From JAFHCF01 sp048497495 (lineage in GTDB: Bacteria > Pseudomonadota > Alphaproteobacteria > Rhizobiales > Ancalomicrobiaceae): a stretch of 64,000 bases of DNA. The stretch is from assembly GCA_048497495.1 (NCBI GenBank), contig JAFHCF010000244.1, forward strand, positions 14,680 to 78,679, read 5' to 3'. Under the pieces are notes generated by a model that saw nothing but the letters and a program-made list of their open reading frames with translations, did no database searches and had not been told where the DNA came from. Of this stretch, positions 56,419 through 64,000 are shown piece after piece; the stretch's first letter is position 1; every line of letters starts with the position of its first letter. The position numbers and the translations under genes are program-made.

Positions 56419-57153
56419 TCACCTCGCCCTGTCGGCTTCGAGCTTCGCCGCCCACGGCGCCAGGTGACGAACCTCACGAGAGTTGTCGACCTGATTGCGC
56501 GAGGGCGAGAAGAACACGCCGGCGGCATGAACCAGCTTGGAGAAGGGGAAGACGATCATCAGCGACGCCACCAGCGCGAGGTGGACAAGCAGGATCGGAT
56601 CGGCCGGGATCGGCTGGATGTCGAAGCGCATCAACCCGAGGAAGAAGGCCTTGACCCCGACGATGTCGGTATGGGCGACGAACTTCATCATCATGCCGGA
56701 GAGGCCGATGGCGACCAGCAGCGCCAGCATCAGATGATCCGACGGCCCCGAGATGTAGCGGATGCGATCGACCAGGAAGCGCCGGCCCCACAGCCCGAGG
56801 AGGCCGGCGACCATGGCGAAGGAAGCGAGCACGCCGAGGGGCTGGACGAGCGCCAGCACTTCCGGCACCGGCTGCACGAAGTAGCGCAGGTGGCGGATCA
56901 GCACGACCAGCAGCGCCACGTGGAAGACCCAGCCGAAGACCCAGATCCACTTGTTCGCCTTGAACAGGCTCTCGAACAGCGTGACCTCGCGCAGCAGGCG
57001 GAAGGCGACGCCGGTCTTCGTCGTCGGCGCCGGCATCGTCGGGATCTTCAGAGGCGCCGGAGTCATGGCGAACTGACGGATCCGGTTGGCGAATCCCACC
57101 ACCAGAACCACCGTCGCCACATAGAAGAGACAAGCATAGATCGTCGTCAGCAC
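56419..57153 (-). CDS. dsrM: DsrM, membrane cytochrome b subunit
   Basis: About 244 residues from GTG 57153, chosen because AGGGGGA lies six bases before it; in-frame ATGs at 57171 and 57177 are alternatives. Five to six membrane helices with histidines suited to haem b (VFHVALLVVLIRHLRYF; VHLALVASLMIVFPFSKLVH), like NarI/HdrE. Partners DsrK and links it to quinone. Confidence 0.9.
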   Translation of the reverse strand: MLTTIYACLFYVATVVLVVGFANRIRQFAMTPAPLKIPTMPAPTTKTGVAFRLLREVTLFESLFKANKWIWVFGWVFHVALLVVLIRHLRYFVQPVPEVLALVQPLGVLASFAMVAGLLGLWGRRFLVDRIRYISGPSDHLMLALLVAIGLSGMMMKFVAHTDIVGVKAFFLGLMRFDIQPIPADPILLVHLALVASLMIVFPFSKLVHAAGVFFSPSRNQVDNSREVRHLAPWAAKLEADRAR

Positions 57154-57252
57154 GGGCGTTCCCCCTGCCATCCGCAAAAAAAGACCAGAATCAGGTCGCG
57201 AAACCGAGCATCCGAGCGGCCCCGCGTCGCGCGGCCGCTCGAAGCGAATGCG

Positions 57253-57585
57253 TCAGACGCAGCCGGTCGGCTTGGGCAGGCCGGCGATCTTGCACGCCTG
57301 CTTGGCCGGCCCATAGGGGAACAGCTCGTAGAGGTACTTGTTCGAGGACTTCTCCTCGCCCATGCGCTTCTTGAGCGCCTTGGTCAGCACCCGGATCGCC
57401 GGGGCGATCTGGTACTCGTCGTAATATTCGCGCAGGAAGTTCACCACTTCCCAATGCTCGTCGGTCATCTTGACCTTCTCATCTTCGGCGATGAGCAGGG
57501 CGAGTTCAGCGTTCCACTGGGAGAGATCGGTCAGGTAACCTTCCTCGTCCGCGGCGATTTCCTGTCCGTTGTAATGGTAGCTCAT
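57253..57585 (-). CDS. dsrC: DsrC, sulfur carrier with both C-terminal cysteines
   Basis: 110 residues. The C-terminal arm ends with both conserved cysteines, C98 and C109, eleven residues apart (QACKIAGLPKPTGCV). DsrC carries sulfane sulfur from DsrEFH to DsrAB and is reoxidised by DsrMKJOP. A paralog without the second cysteine lies at 48561. Downstream of dsrEFH as in other sulfur oxidisers. Confidence 0.95.
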   Translation of the reverse strand: MSYHYNGQEIAADEEGYLTDLSQWNAELALLIAEDEKVKMTDEHWEVVNFLREYYDEYQIAPAIRVLTKALKKRMGEEKSSNKYLYELFPYGPAKQACKIAGLPKPTGCV

Positions 57586-57627
57586 GATTTCCTCCGAGGG
57601 GTATCGTCTTGTCGTTCCAGCCTGAAT

Positions 57628-57939
57628 TCACAGCCAGGCTTGAGTCTTGTCGTGACCGGCCACCAGGTCGACGAACCCTGGGTAATCGACGACGGTCATC
57701 CCGTCGACGACGTCGGTCAAGGGAATTCCGCGGGCCGCGAGATCGGGACCGAGCACGTGGAGCGTGCAGCCCGGCATCGCGGCCTTCAGCATCTCGGCGG
57801 TCTTCGTCGCGGAGGCCCGCGCGCCGACCACGGCGTCTTCGATCAGAAGCACGGCATCGCCGGGCAGCGCGTGCGCCAGCGCCGAGGCGAGGCTGCCGCG
57901 TTCGAAGGGCGACTTGTTCACGGTGTGGAGCGTCGACAT
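57628..57939 (-). CDS. dsrH: DsrH, sulfurtransferase subunit
   Basis: 103 residues, DsrH/TusB family (MSTLHTVNKSPFERGSL start is nearly identical to that of known DsrH). The cysteine found near residue 20 in the Allochromatium protein is alanine here (SLASALAH), so DsrE must supply the reactive cysteine. Part of the DsrE2F2H2 hexamer. Confidence 0.92.
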   Translation of the reverse strand: MSTLHTVNKSPFERGSLASALAHALPGDAVLLIEDAVVGARASATKTAEMLKAAMPGCTLHVLGPDLAARGIPLTDVVDGMTVVDYPGFVDLVAGHDKTQAWL

Positions 57940-57953
57940 CGGCGTGATCCTTC

Positions 57954-58355
57954 TCAGAAACTCAGGACCACGTCCTGCGCCGCCATGATTTCGGCCATGC
58001 GGGCGCGGTCGACGATCTCGATCGAATTGTGTTCTTCCTCGTCGTCGTCCTCGTGGACGATCTCCATCAGATCGTCGACCGAGAGACCACGCTCCTCGAG
58101 GCTCTCGCGCTCGACGAAGAGCTTCTTGACGTCGTAGTCGCCGAGCGCCCGATAGACCGGCGCGAAGTTCTTCACCCCGATGCCGGTGGTGACCTGGCGC
58201 TTGATCAGCTGGAACACGCCGTCGTCGAGGAAGGCGAGGCTGACGTCCTGCTCGAAGGCGGCGCCGATCAGCACCACCTCGAGGCTCTCCAACGCATAGA
58301 CGGTGCCGTGCGGCCCCTTGCGGTTGACGTAGAGGAAACGCTTGTTGTCGGACAT
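57954..58355 (-). CDS. dsrF: DsrF, sulfurtransferase subunit
   Basis: 133 residues from ATG 58355. DsrF/TusC family (RFLYVNRKGPHGTVYALESLEVVLIGAAFEQDVSLAF). No catalytic cysteine, as usual. The acidic EDDDEEEH stretch near residue 105 is a local feature. Middle subunit of DsrEFH. Confidence 0.92.
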   Translation of the reverse strand: MSDNKRFLYVNRKGPHGTVYALESLEVVLIGAAFEQDVSLAFLDDGVFQLIKRQVTTGIGVKNFAPVYRALGDYDVKKLFVERESLEERGLSVDDLMEIVHEDDDEEEHNSIEIVDRARMAEIMAAQDVVLSF

Positions 58356-58366
58356 GTTGGTTCCCC

Positions 58367-58765
58367 TCAGTCGCCGAAGACCACGAGACGGTCGGACTGG
58401 ATGCCGGCTTCGATCAACTGACCGAGACCGGAGATGCGGAAGCCGGGAGCCAGATTGGCCGCGCCCTCGCCCTTGCCGTGGCGCTTGGCCTCGCTCTCGT
58501 CGAGGATGCCGCGACGCTGCGCCGCGGCGATGCACACGACCAAGTCGAGATTGTACTTCTCGGCCAGCTCCGACCAGTTCTTCTGCACGTTGCGCTCGTC
58601 CTGCGGCGGAACCGTCAGGCGCGTCGCGTTGTTCACCCCGTCGTGGTAGAAGAACACACGATAGATCTCGTGCCCCTTCTCCAGAACCGCGCGGGTGAAC
58701 TGATAGGCCGTATCAGACGCTTGATGCGTATAGGGGCCTTCGTTGACCACCACTCCGAATTTCAC
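58367..58765 (-). CDS. dsrE: DsrE, sulfurtransferase subunit with catalytic cysteine
   Basis: 132 residues. The active cysteine is C78 (DLVVCIAAAQRRG), the same position as in the Allochromatium DsrE. It accepts sulfur, probably from TusA, and hands it to DsrC. First gene of the dsrEFH set. Confidence 0.94.
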   Translation of the reverse strand: MKFGVVVNEGPYTHQASDTAYQFTRAVLEKGHEIYRVFFYHDGVNNATRLTVPPQDERNVQKNWSELAEKYNLDLVVCIAAAQRRGILDESEAKRHGKGEGAANLAPGFRISGLGQLIEAGIQSDRLVVFGD

Positions 58766-58847
58766 GGGACTTCCTCCCCCGATTGTTTTTTTCTTCTCGC
58801 CGATGGCGCCGGTCGGATGGGCCCTCCTCCCACCCGACCGGGCTCGA

Positions 58848-59936
58848 TCAGAAGTGGACGTGAGCCGACATGTTCATGTTGTGGCGCGCCCCGACCCAGG
58901 TATCGATGTGATGCTTGGTGAAGGCGAGGCCGGTCAGATCGAAGAAGCGCGGCCAACCGATGCGGTCGATCCACTCGCCCATGCGCTCGTAGTCCTTGGC
59001 GTTGTCCTTGTAGGCGTAGAGGATCTTGCGAACGACCTCCTCGACCTCGGGCCAACGCGGAGCGTTGTTGGGCAGATTGGCGACCACCAGCTTGTGGAAG
59101 GCGGGCTTCGAACGGGCGTTCGAGTGCTTGCCGCCGACCCAGATGGCGATCTTGGTGCTGTCGGCGCCGTTGATCTGCATCGGCGGGCACGGCGGATAGC
59201 AGGCGCCGCAGCACACGCACTTCTTCTCGTCGACCTCGAGCGACGGCTTGCCGTCGACGAGAGCGGGACGAATGGCCGCCACCGGGCAGCGCGCCACCAC
59301 CGCCGGACGCTCGCAGACGTTGGCGACGAGGTCGTGGTTGATCTTCGGCGGCTTGGTGTACTGGACGTTGATGGCGATGTCGCCCTGGCCGCCGCAGTTG
59401 ATCTGGCAGCACGAGGTGGTGATGCGAACCCGGTTCGGCATCTCCTCGTGGGTGAACTCGTGATGCATCATGTCCATCAGCGACTTGACCACGCCGGAGG
59501 CGTCGGTGCCGGGGATGTCGCAATGCAGCCAGCCCTGGGTGTGGCTGATCATCGACACCGAGTTGCCGGTGCCGCCGATCGGGAAGCCCTCGGCGCCGAG
59601 CGCCTGGATCAGCGCCGGAACCTTGGAGAAGTCGCCGACCATGAACTCGATGTTGGAGCGGGTGGTGAAGCGGACGTGGCCCTCGCCCTGAGTATCGGCG
59701 ATCTCGCAGAGCTTGCGGATCGTGCCGACGTCCATCTGGCGCTGGGTCCCGGCGCGCACCGTCCAGATTTCGTCGCCGCTCTTGGCGACGTGGTGCAACA
59801 CGCCCGGACGCGGTCGATCGTGCCAGGCCCAGTTGCCGTAGTTCTTCTTCATGATCGGATGCATGTACTGGAACGGATCCGGCACCCCGTGTTCGTCGGG
59901 CAGCCGCGGCTTCTTGGCCGTCTGGGCTTCGCTCAT
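58848..59936 (-). CDS. dsrB: Dissimilatory sulfite reductase beta subunit (reverse type)
   Basis: 362 residues. Siroheme/cluster cysteines are in TTSCCQINCGG, and a ferredoxin domain carries CVCCGACYPPCP. DsrAB here would run in the oxidative direction, turning DsrC-bound sulfur into sulfite. It follows dsrA after 108 bases. Confidence 0.95.
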   Translation of the reverse strand: MSEAQTAKKPRLPDEHGVPDPFQYMHPIMKKNYGNWAWHDRPRPGVLHHVAKSGDEIWTVRAGTQRQMDVGTIRKLCEIADTQGEGHVRFTTRSNIEFMVGDFSKVPALIQALGAEGFPIGGTGNSVSMISHTQGWLHCDIPGTDASGVVKSLMDMMHHEFTHEEMPNRVRITTSCCQINCGGQGDIAINVQYTKPPKINHDLVANVCERPAVVARCPVAAIRPALVDGKPSLEVDEKKCVCCGACYPPCPPMQINGADSTKIAIWVGGKHSNARSKPAFHKLVVANLPNNAPRWPEVEEVVRKILYAYKDNAKDYERMGEWIDRIGWPRFFDLTGLAFTKHHIDTWVGARHNMNMSAHVHF

Positions 59937-60044
59937 CTCGATTCCCTCCCAAGGGAAATGTCGTGCGTGACTGATGCGCGCTCGAAACGGCGCGCAGGAA
60001 TGGGGACCCGGCCGATGCGCGGCCGGGCCTCTTCGATCATGAGG

Positions 60045-61322
60045 TCATTCGGCCGCTTGTTCGCGCGCCTTACGCTCGAAGTACTTGTCGGCCTCGATGG
60101 TGAAGTCGTCGGTGCGCACGTAGCTCGAGGTACGCGGCTGCTTCACCATGTTGGGGTCGGGCTCGATGCCGACCGCCTCCAGGAAGGCCGGCAGGCCGAT
60201 ACGGTCGATGGTCTCGCCGACACGCTCGTGCTCGAGCGCGTTCTCGGCGAAGAACTCCATGATCGTCCGGGAGAATTCGACCAGGTTCTCGTAGTCCTCG
60301 TCGGTCTGCAGCTTGAAGAACGGAACCACCATGGTGCCCATGAGGTCGCCGACCTTCAGCGAGCGCTTGCCGCCGATCAGGATCGTCGCGCCGCGATCGT
60401 CACCCGGCGCGAGCGCCTTGTTCATGACGTTGATGCAGTGCATGCAGCGCACGCAGGAGCGATTGTCGATCTCGATCGTGTCGTCGTCGTTGAGGCTGAC
60501 CGCGCGGGACGGGCACATCGCCACGACGTGGTCGATGGTGTACTTGCGCCCGTGGCCCGCCACGTAGGCCTTGACCTCTTCCTGGTCGATCTTGATGTCG
60601 TCGCGCCAGGTGCCGATCACCGCGAAGTCGGCGCGGTGGATGGCGTTGACGCAGTCGTTCGGGCAGCCCGAGAACTTGTACTTGAACTTGTAGGGGAACG
60701 ACGGGCGGTGCATCTCGTCGAGGAACTCGTTGATCACCGAGCGATGCGCCTTGACCTCGTCGTACATCGACATCTCGCAGCGCGCGTGACCGACGCAGCT
60801 CATCGAGGTGCGCAGCGCGGGCCCGGCGCCGCCGAGGTCGAAACCGATCTCGTTCAGGGCGTCGAAGGCCTTCTGGACGTTCTCGGTCTTGCAGCCCTGG
60901 AACATGATGTCGCCGGACTGGCCGTGCAGCGCGATCAGGCCCGAACCGTGTTCCTCCCAGATGTCGCACATCTGGCGCAGGATCGCGGTGTCGTAGTGAT
61001 AGCCCGCCGGCGGCTGGACGCGAAGGGTGTGGAACTCCTTCGATTCCGGGAACTTGTCGGCGACTTCGGAGAAGCGCGGAATGACGCCGCCGCCGTAGCC
61101 GAACACCGAGACGGTGCCGCCCTTCCAGTAGCCGAGACGGTTGGTATAGGAGTGCTCGAGTTGGCCGAGCAGGTCGTTCATCATCCCGGCATATTGCTTG
61201 CCGCCGGAATCACGAAGCCGCTTGAGACCGGTGACGAAGCTCGGCCACGGGCCGCTCTCGAGCTGGTCCAGGTTCGGCGTCGGATGCTTGGTGACGTCCC
61301 CTTCGGCGTCGCGCCCCATCAT
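60045..61322 (-). CDS. dsrA: Dissimilatory sulfite reductase alpha subunit (reverse type)
   Basis: 425 residues from ATG 61322, six bases after an AAGGAG site; the adjacent ATG at 61319 is less well spaced. Siroheme-[4Fe-4S] cysteines are in SCVGHARC and SGCPNDC; the ferredoxin insert has CPSRAV and CVRCMHCINV. First gene of the dsr operon. Confidence 0.95.
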   Translation of the reverse strand: MMGRDAEGDVTKHPTPNLDQLESGPWPSFVTGLKRLRDSGGKQYAGMMNDLLGQLEHSYTNRLGYWKGGTVSVFGYGGGVIPRFSEVADKFPESKEFHTLRVQPPAGYHYDTAILRQMCDIWEEHGSGLIALHGQSGDIMFQGCKTENVQKAFDALNEIGFDLGGAGPALRTSMSCVGHARCEMSMYDEVKAHRSVINEFLDEMHRPSFPYKFKYKFSGCPNDCVNAIHRADFAVIGTWRDDIKIDQEEVKAYVAGHGRKYTIDHVVAMCPSRAVSLNDDDTIEIDNRSCVRCMHCINVMNKALAPGDDRGATILIGGKRSLKVGDLMGTMVVPFFKLQTDEDYENLVEFSRTIMEFFAENALEHERVGETIDRIGLPAFLEAVGIEPDPNMVKQPRTSSYVRTDDFTIEADKYFERKAREQAAE

Positions 61323-61738
61323 GACAGTCTCCTTCGGTGCGTTTCCATGGGAGCGGTTCTCACCGCCCGATCCCTTCGTCGTTTCTGCCCCGCGACCCTT
61401 GACCCAGGCCTGCGGCGAACGACGTCTCATTCATCTCCGGACTCGCATTCGGCGTGGGACGCTTCCTGCAAGCCGATGGCCTCCTCGATGCGCATTCGAT
61501 TCGCATCGCCGAAGCCACTCTCGAATTCCGTTATATGCGATCTCTCGAATATGATGCTATTCTGATTTTCAAGAATTGCAATGAGCCATTTCAATCGATC
61601 TGCATCGAACTCCTATAATTTCAGTTTTGAAGCCTTCGCACTTTCACGGATAAAACACATAAAAACGCATGAAAACAATAACTTGACGCAGGCATCGGAC
61701 TCGGTTCGACAAGCGGCGCGATCGGGAGGAATGGCGGA
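61323..61738. promoter_or_regulatory. Divergent dsrA / TauD-like regulatory region with phased A-tracts
   Basis: A 416-base gap, gene-free. Its centre (about 61530-61690) is far more AT-rich than the surroundings. TATAAT occurs at 61614-61619 on the + strand, with no good -35 box. Three A-tracts at 61652-61655, 61661-61665 and 61672-61675 are spaced about 10 bases apart, as in intrinsically bent DNA. It must hold the promoter of the dsr operon on one side and of the TauD-like gene on the other. Confidence 0.5.
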
Positions 61739-62707
61739 ATGCAGGGTGGTGATACCTTCGTCGGGGCTAAACAGGGTTCCGCTGTAATTTCAGATTCGCC
61801 GACTTCCGGGCCCTTTTCGCTGGCCGACGAGGCCGCCTATGGGCGCTGGCGCGACGCCAAGCTGGCGGCCCATCCGCATGATCCCGCCGAACTCTTCGTC
61901 GATATCGCCGACCCGCTGGCGCCCTCCCCGCAAGACCTCGCGGCGATCGCCCGCGCCTGCGGGCGCGCCGACATGTGCGTCTATCGCTTCGCCTCCGGCG
62001 CCGCCGACGAGGCCTACGCCCGCCGCGCCGTGTCGGCGCTGGCGTCGGCCTGCGGCCTCGCCCGGTTCGAGAAACACCGCTCCGCCGGTCCCGACGGCAT
62101 CGTCCCGATCGAGGTGGCGACCGACGCGCATCGCTCCGGCTTCATCCCCTATTCGACCCGGCCGATCGGCTGGCACACCGACGGCTACTATGCCTACGAG
62201 GGTCCGACGCGCGCCATCCGCGCCATGGTGCTCCACTGCGTGCGGCCGGCCTCGTCGGGCGGCGTCAACGCGCTGCTCGATCACGAGATCGCCTACATCC
62301 GCCTGCGCGACCGCGATCCCGCCTTCGTCGAGGCCCTGATGCGGCCCTCCGCCATGTCGATCCCGCCCTCGGTCGAGGAGGACGGCAGCGTCCGCGGCGA
62401 GGCGGTGGGCCCGGTCTTCGAGATCGATCCGGCGACCGGCGGCCTGCTGATGCGCTACACCGCGCGCAAGCGCCACATCGGCTGGGCCGACGACGCCCTC
62501 ACCCGCGCGGCGGTCGCCGCCCTGGAGGAGATCTGCGCCGACGATCCGCTGATCTTCCGCCTGCGGCTCGAGGCCGGCCAGGGGGTCGTCTGCAACAACG
62601 TGCTGCACGACCGCACCGGCTTCGGCGACGAACCCACCTCGACGAGGCTGCTGCTGCGCCTACGTTCCTACGACCGCCTCTTCGGCAGCCCCGGCGTCAC
62701 CGCCTGA
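61739..62707 (+). CDS. TauD/TfdA-type Fe(II)/2-oxoglutarate dioxygenase family protein
   Basis: 322 residues from ATG 61739, nine bases after a GGAGG site. The iron triad is visible: H146 and D148 in GWHTDGYY, and H290 in NNVLHDRTGF, with an arginine about 13 residues on suited to 2-oxoglutarate. Members hydroxylate sulfonates, betaines or other small acids. Divergent from dsrA and followed by two tiny genes and DUF3050. Substrate unknown; a sulfur-linked role is suggested only by position. Confidence 0.82.
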   Translation: MQGGDTFVGAKQGSAVISDSPTSGPFSLADEAAYGRWRDAKLAAHPHDPAELFVDIADPLAPSPQDLAAIARACGRADMCVYRFASGAADEAYARRAVSALASACGLARFEKHRSAGPDGIVPIEVATDAHRSGFIPYSTRPIGWHTDGYYAYEGPTRAIRAMVLHCVRPASSGGVNALLDHEIAYIRLRDRDPAFVEALMRPSAMSIPPSVEEDGSVRGEAVGPVFEIDPATGGLLMRYTARKRHIGWADDALTRAAVAALEEICADDPLIFRLRLEAGQGVVCNNVLHDRTGFGDEPTSTRLLLRLRSYDRLFGSPGVTA

Positions 62708-62740
62708 AGAGCCCCCTCACTCCCTCATTCGGACGAACCC

Positions 62741-62956
62741 ATGGCCCAACTCAGCGACCTGATCATCTCCCACCGCGAGGTGACCTCCTATTTCGAACTG
62801 GAACGGCTGGTCGAGGCCGCCGGGCGCGACGGCATGGTGGTGCTCCAAATGGATCTGAAGCCCGACTTCCAGGACACCCCGCGCGACTGGCAGCAGCGTC
62901 TCGAACTCGCCTTCTATCGCGCCGGCGGCCACAAGCCCGGCCTGGGCAACCGCTGA
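62741..62956 (+). CDS. Small conserved-looking hypothetical protein (71 residues)
   Basis: A 71-residue soluble protein, acidic N-terminal half and a C-terminus GGHKPGLGNR. No cysteines and no recognised domain. It begins 33 bases after the dioxygenase-like gene and its stop overlaps the next start (TGATG), which supports a real, co-translated gene. Confidence 0.65.
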   Translation: MAQLSDLIISHREVTSYFELERLVEAAGRDGMVVLQMDLKPDFQDTPRDWQQRLELAFYRAGGHKPGLGNR

Positions 62957-63183
62957 TGACCATCGCCGAGCGCACCCCCCTCCTCACCCTCGAGGCCCCC
63001 TATCGCCGCGAGGTCCGGCTCGAGGACATCGTCTTCGACAGCGGCATGAAGATGCTCCGAGTAATCGTCCGCGAGGGCCATCGCATCACCCAGATCGATC
63101 TCGATCCCGAGACCGCCCGCGCCTGGGGCACGGCGATGATCGACTGGGCGGCGAGGACCGAGACCGACGGGCCCGCCGCCTGA
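62956..63183 (+). CDS. Small hypothetical protein (75 residues)
   Basis: A 75-residue protein with an alternating beta pattern (REVRLEDIVFDSGMKMLRVIVREGHRITQIDL) and a Trp-containing C-terminal helix. It starts within a TGATG overlap with the previous gene, so the two small proteins are made together. No family was recognised with confidence. Confidence 0.65.
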   Translation: MTIAERTPLLTLEAPYRREVRLEDIVFDSGMKMLRVIVREGHRITQIDLDPETARAWGTAMIDWAARTETDGPAA

Positions 63184-63234
63184 GGCCGCCGCGACCCATT
63201 CCACCCGTTCCACCGATCCCCCGGAGACTCCCTC

Positions 63235-64000
63235 GTGAACGACGAAATTCGCGCCCTTCGGGCGGACATCGACATCGCCCATCGCGCCCTCGCCGATCAT
63301 CCGGTGTTCGCCGCGATCGACACGATCGAGGCCCTGCGGGTCTTCATGGCGTGGCACATCTTCGCCGTCTGGGACTTCATGACGCTGCTGAAGCGCCTGC
63401 AGCGCGACCTGACCACCACGACGCTGCCCTGGACGCCGCCGCCGCACCCCGAGGCGGCCCGCCTGGTCAACGAGATCGTCCTCGGCGAGGAGACCGACAT
63501 CGCCCCCGGCGGCCGTCATCTCAGCCATTACGGGCTCTATCTCGAGGCGATGGCCGAGGTCGGCGCCGACGAGGCCCCGGTGACGCGCTTCGTCGACCTC
63601 CTGAAGCAGGGCCTCGACCCCGCCCGGGCGATCGAGGCGGCCTGCCTCGAGGCCGGCCCCGCCGCCTTCGTCCGCGCCACCCTCGCGACCGCCCTGCGCG
63701 GATCGCTCCCGCAAGTGCTCGGCAGCTTCTTCCACGGCCGCGAGAACGTCATCCCCGACATGTTCCGCGCCCTGCTGACACGCTGGCGGATCGACCCGGA
63801 GACGGTGCCGGTGATGGTCTTCTATCTGGAGCGTCACGTCGAACTCGATTCCGGCGAGCACGGACCGGCGGCGGCGGCGATGATCACCGAGATCGTCGGC
63901 GACGACGCCGAGGCGATGGTGACCTTGCAGCGCGCCGCCCGCGAGGCGATCGAACAGCGGCGCCGGTTCTGGGACGCGCTGCTGATCCGCCTCGCCGCGC
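63235..64000 (+). CDS. DUF3050 protein, haem-oxygenase-like di-iron fold (3' end outside window)
   Basis: Starts at GTG 63235 and stays open to the right edge; 255 residues are visible, near the full family length. All-helical with metal-ligand candidates placed as in haem-oxygenase-like di-iron proteins: H41 (AWHIFAVWDF), E85, H98, and E199/H201/D205/H209 in the stretch ERHVELDSGEHG. The GRENVIPDMF motif is typical of DUF3050. Probable oxygen- or redox-active enzyme; substrate unknown. Last visible gene of the unit divergent from dsrA. Confidence 0.8.
   Translation, partial: MNDEIRALRADIDIAHRALADHPVFAAIDTIEALRVFMAWHIFAVWDFMTLLKRLQRDLTTTTLPWTPPPHPEAARLVNEIVLGEETDIAPGGRHLSHYGLYLEAMAEVGADEAPVTRFVDLLKQGLDPARAIEAACLEAGPAAFVRATLATALRGSLPQVLGSFFHGRENVIPDMFRALLTRWRIDPETVPVMVFYLERHVELDSGEHGPAAAAMITEIVGDDAEAMVTLQRAAREAIEQRRRFWDALLIRLAA

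Noticed and set aside
48561..61322. Sulfate reduction as the direction of the dsr pathway
   Set aside because: dsrEFH and dsrL are present, no dsrD, aprAB or sat was seen, and sqr and soeABC adjoin. This matches sulfur oxidation.

Overview
The window comes from a high-GC bacterium. The best fit is a metabolically versatile alphaproteobacterium, because an oxidative (reverse) dsr sulfur-oxidation operon sits beside catabolic genes for an N-heterocyclic aromatic compound. The order and family are not fixed by the sequence. No rRNA, insertion sequence, phage or CRISPR array was seen. One tRNA gene (tRNA-Ser, anticodon UGA) is present.

Region 1 (1-30.7 kb) is an aromatic degradation locus in five transcription units. 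(a) + strand: an indolepyruvate-oxidoreductase-type pair (the alpha subunit is cut by the left edge) and a thioesterase, followed by two overlapping MarR regulators. (b) - strand: an Asp/Glu-racemase-like protein, Ohr, a thiolase-like protein, a DUF35-SDR fusion and an isatin-hydrolase-type cyclase. (c) + strand: a branched-chain-amino-acid-type ABC importer and an acyl-CoA ligase. (d) a - strand alpha/beta hydrolase divergent from an opine-dehydrogenase-like and a 3-hydroxyacyl-CoA-dehydrogenase-like gene. (e) a + strand operon of ferredoxin reductase, Rieske dioxygenase alpha and beta, a second ligase, a second cyclase, an SDR, a 2-aminobenzoyl-CoA monooxygenase/reductase, another SDR, an enoyl-CoA hydratase relative, an acyl-CoA dehydrogenase and a Rid protein. 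The set resembles indole-3-acetate (iad-type) loci. A consistent reading is: dioxygenation to a dioxindole-3-acetate, CoA activation, retro-aldol cleavage to isatin plus acetyl-CoA, hydrolysis to isatinate, oxidative decarboxylation to 2-aminobenzoyl-CoA, then dearomatisation and beta-oxidation. A dyad of the form AATATG-N6-CATATT precedes two of the units and recurs just after the last one, and probably marks a MarR regulon.

Region 2 (30.7-39.4 kb) is a mixed stretch: a DUF6455 protein, a patatin-like lipase, two AraC regulators, a HAD phosphatase, two SDRs, an MgtC/DUF4010 membrane protein and tRNA-Ser. It carries most copies of two families of intergenic repeats, one of them strongly palindromic.

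Region 3 (39.7-61.3 kb, all - strand) is a sulfur oxidation block. It reads dsrA-B-E-F-H-C-M-K-L-J-O-P-N, a dsrC paralog, sulfide:quinone oxidoreductase, a SulP transporter, soeA-B-C, tusA and a small membrane protein. Sulfane sulfur from sulfide would pass through TusA and DsrEFH to DsrC, be oxidised to sulfite by DsrAB, with electrons handled by DsrL and DsrMKJOP, and sulfite would be oxidised to sulfate by SoeABC. DsrEFH and an oxidative-type DsrL are present and no dsrD is seen, which supports the oxidative direction.

Region 4 (61.7-64 kb, +) is divergent from dsrA: a TauD/TfdA-type dioxygenase relative, two tiny conserved-looking proteins and a DUF3050 (haem-oxygenase-like di-iron) protein running to the right edge with no stop inside the window.
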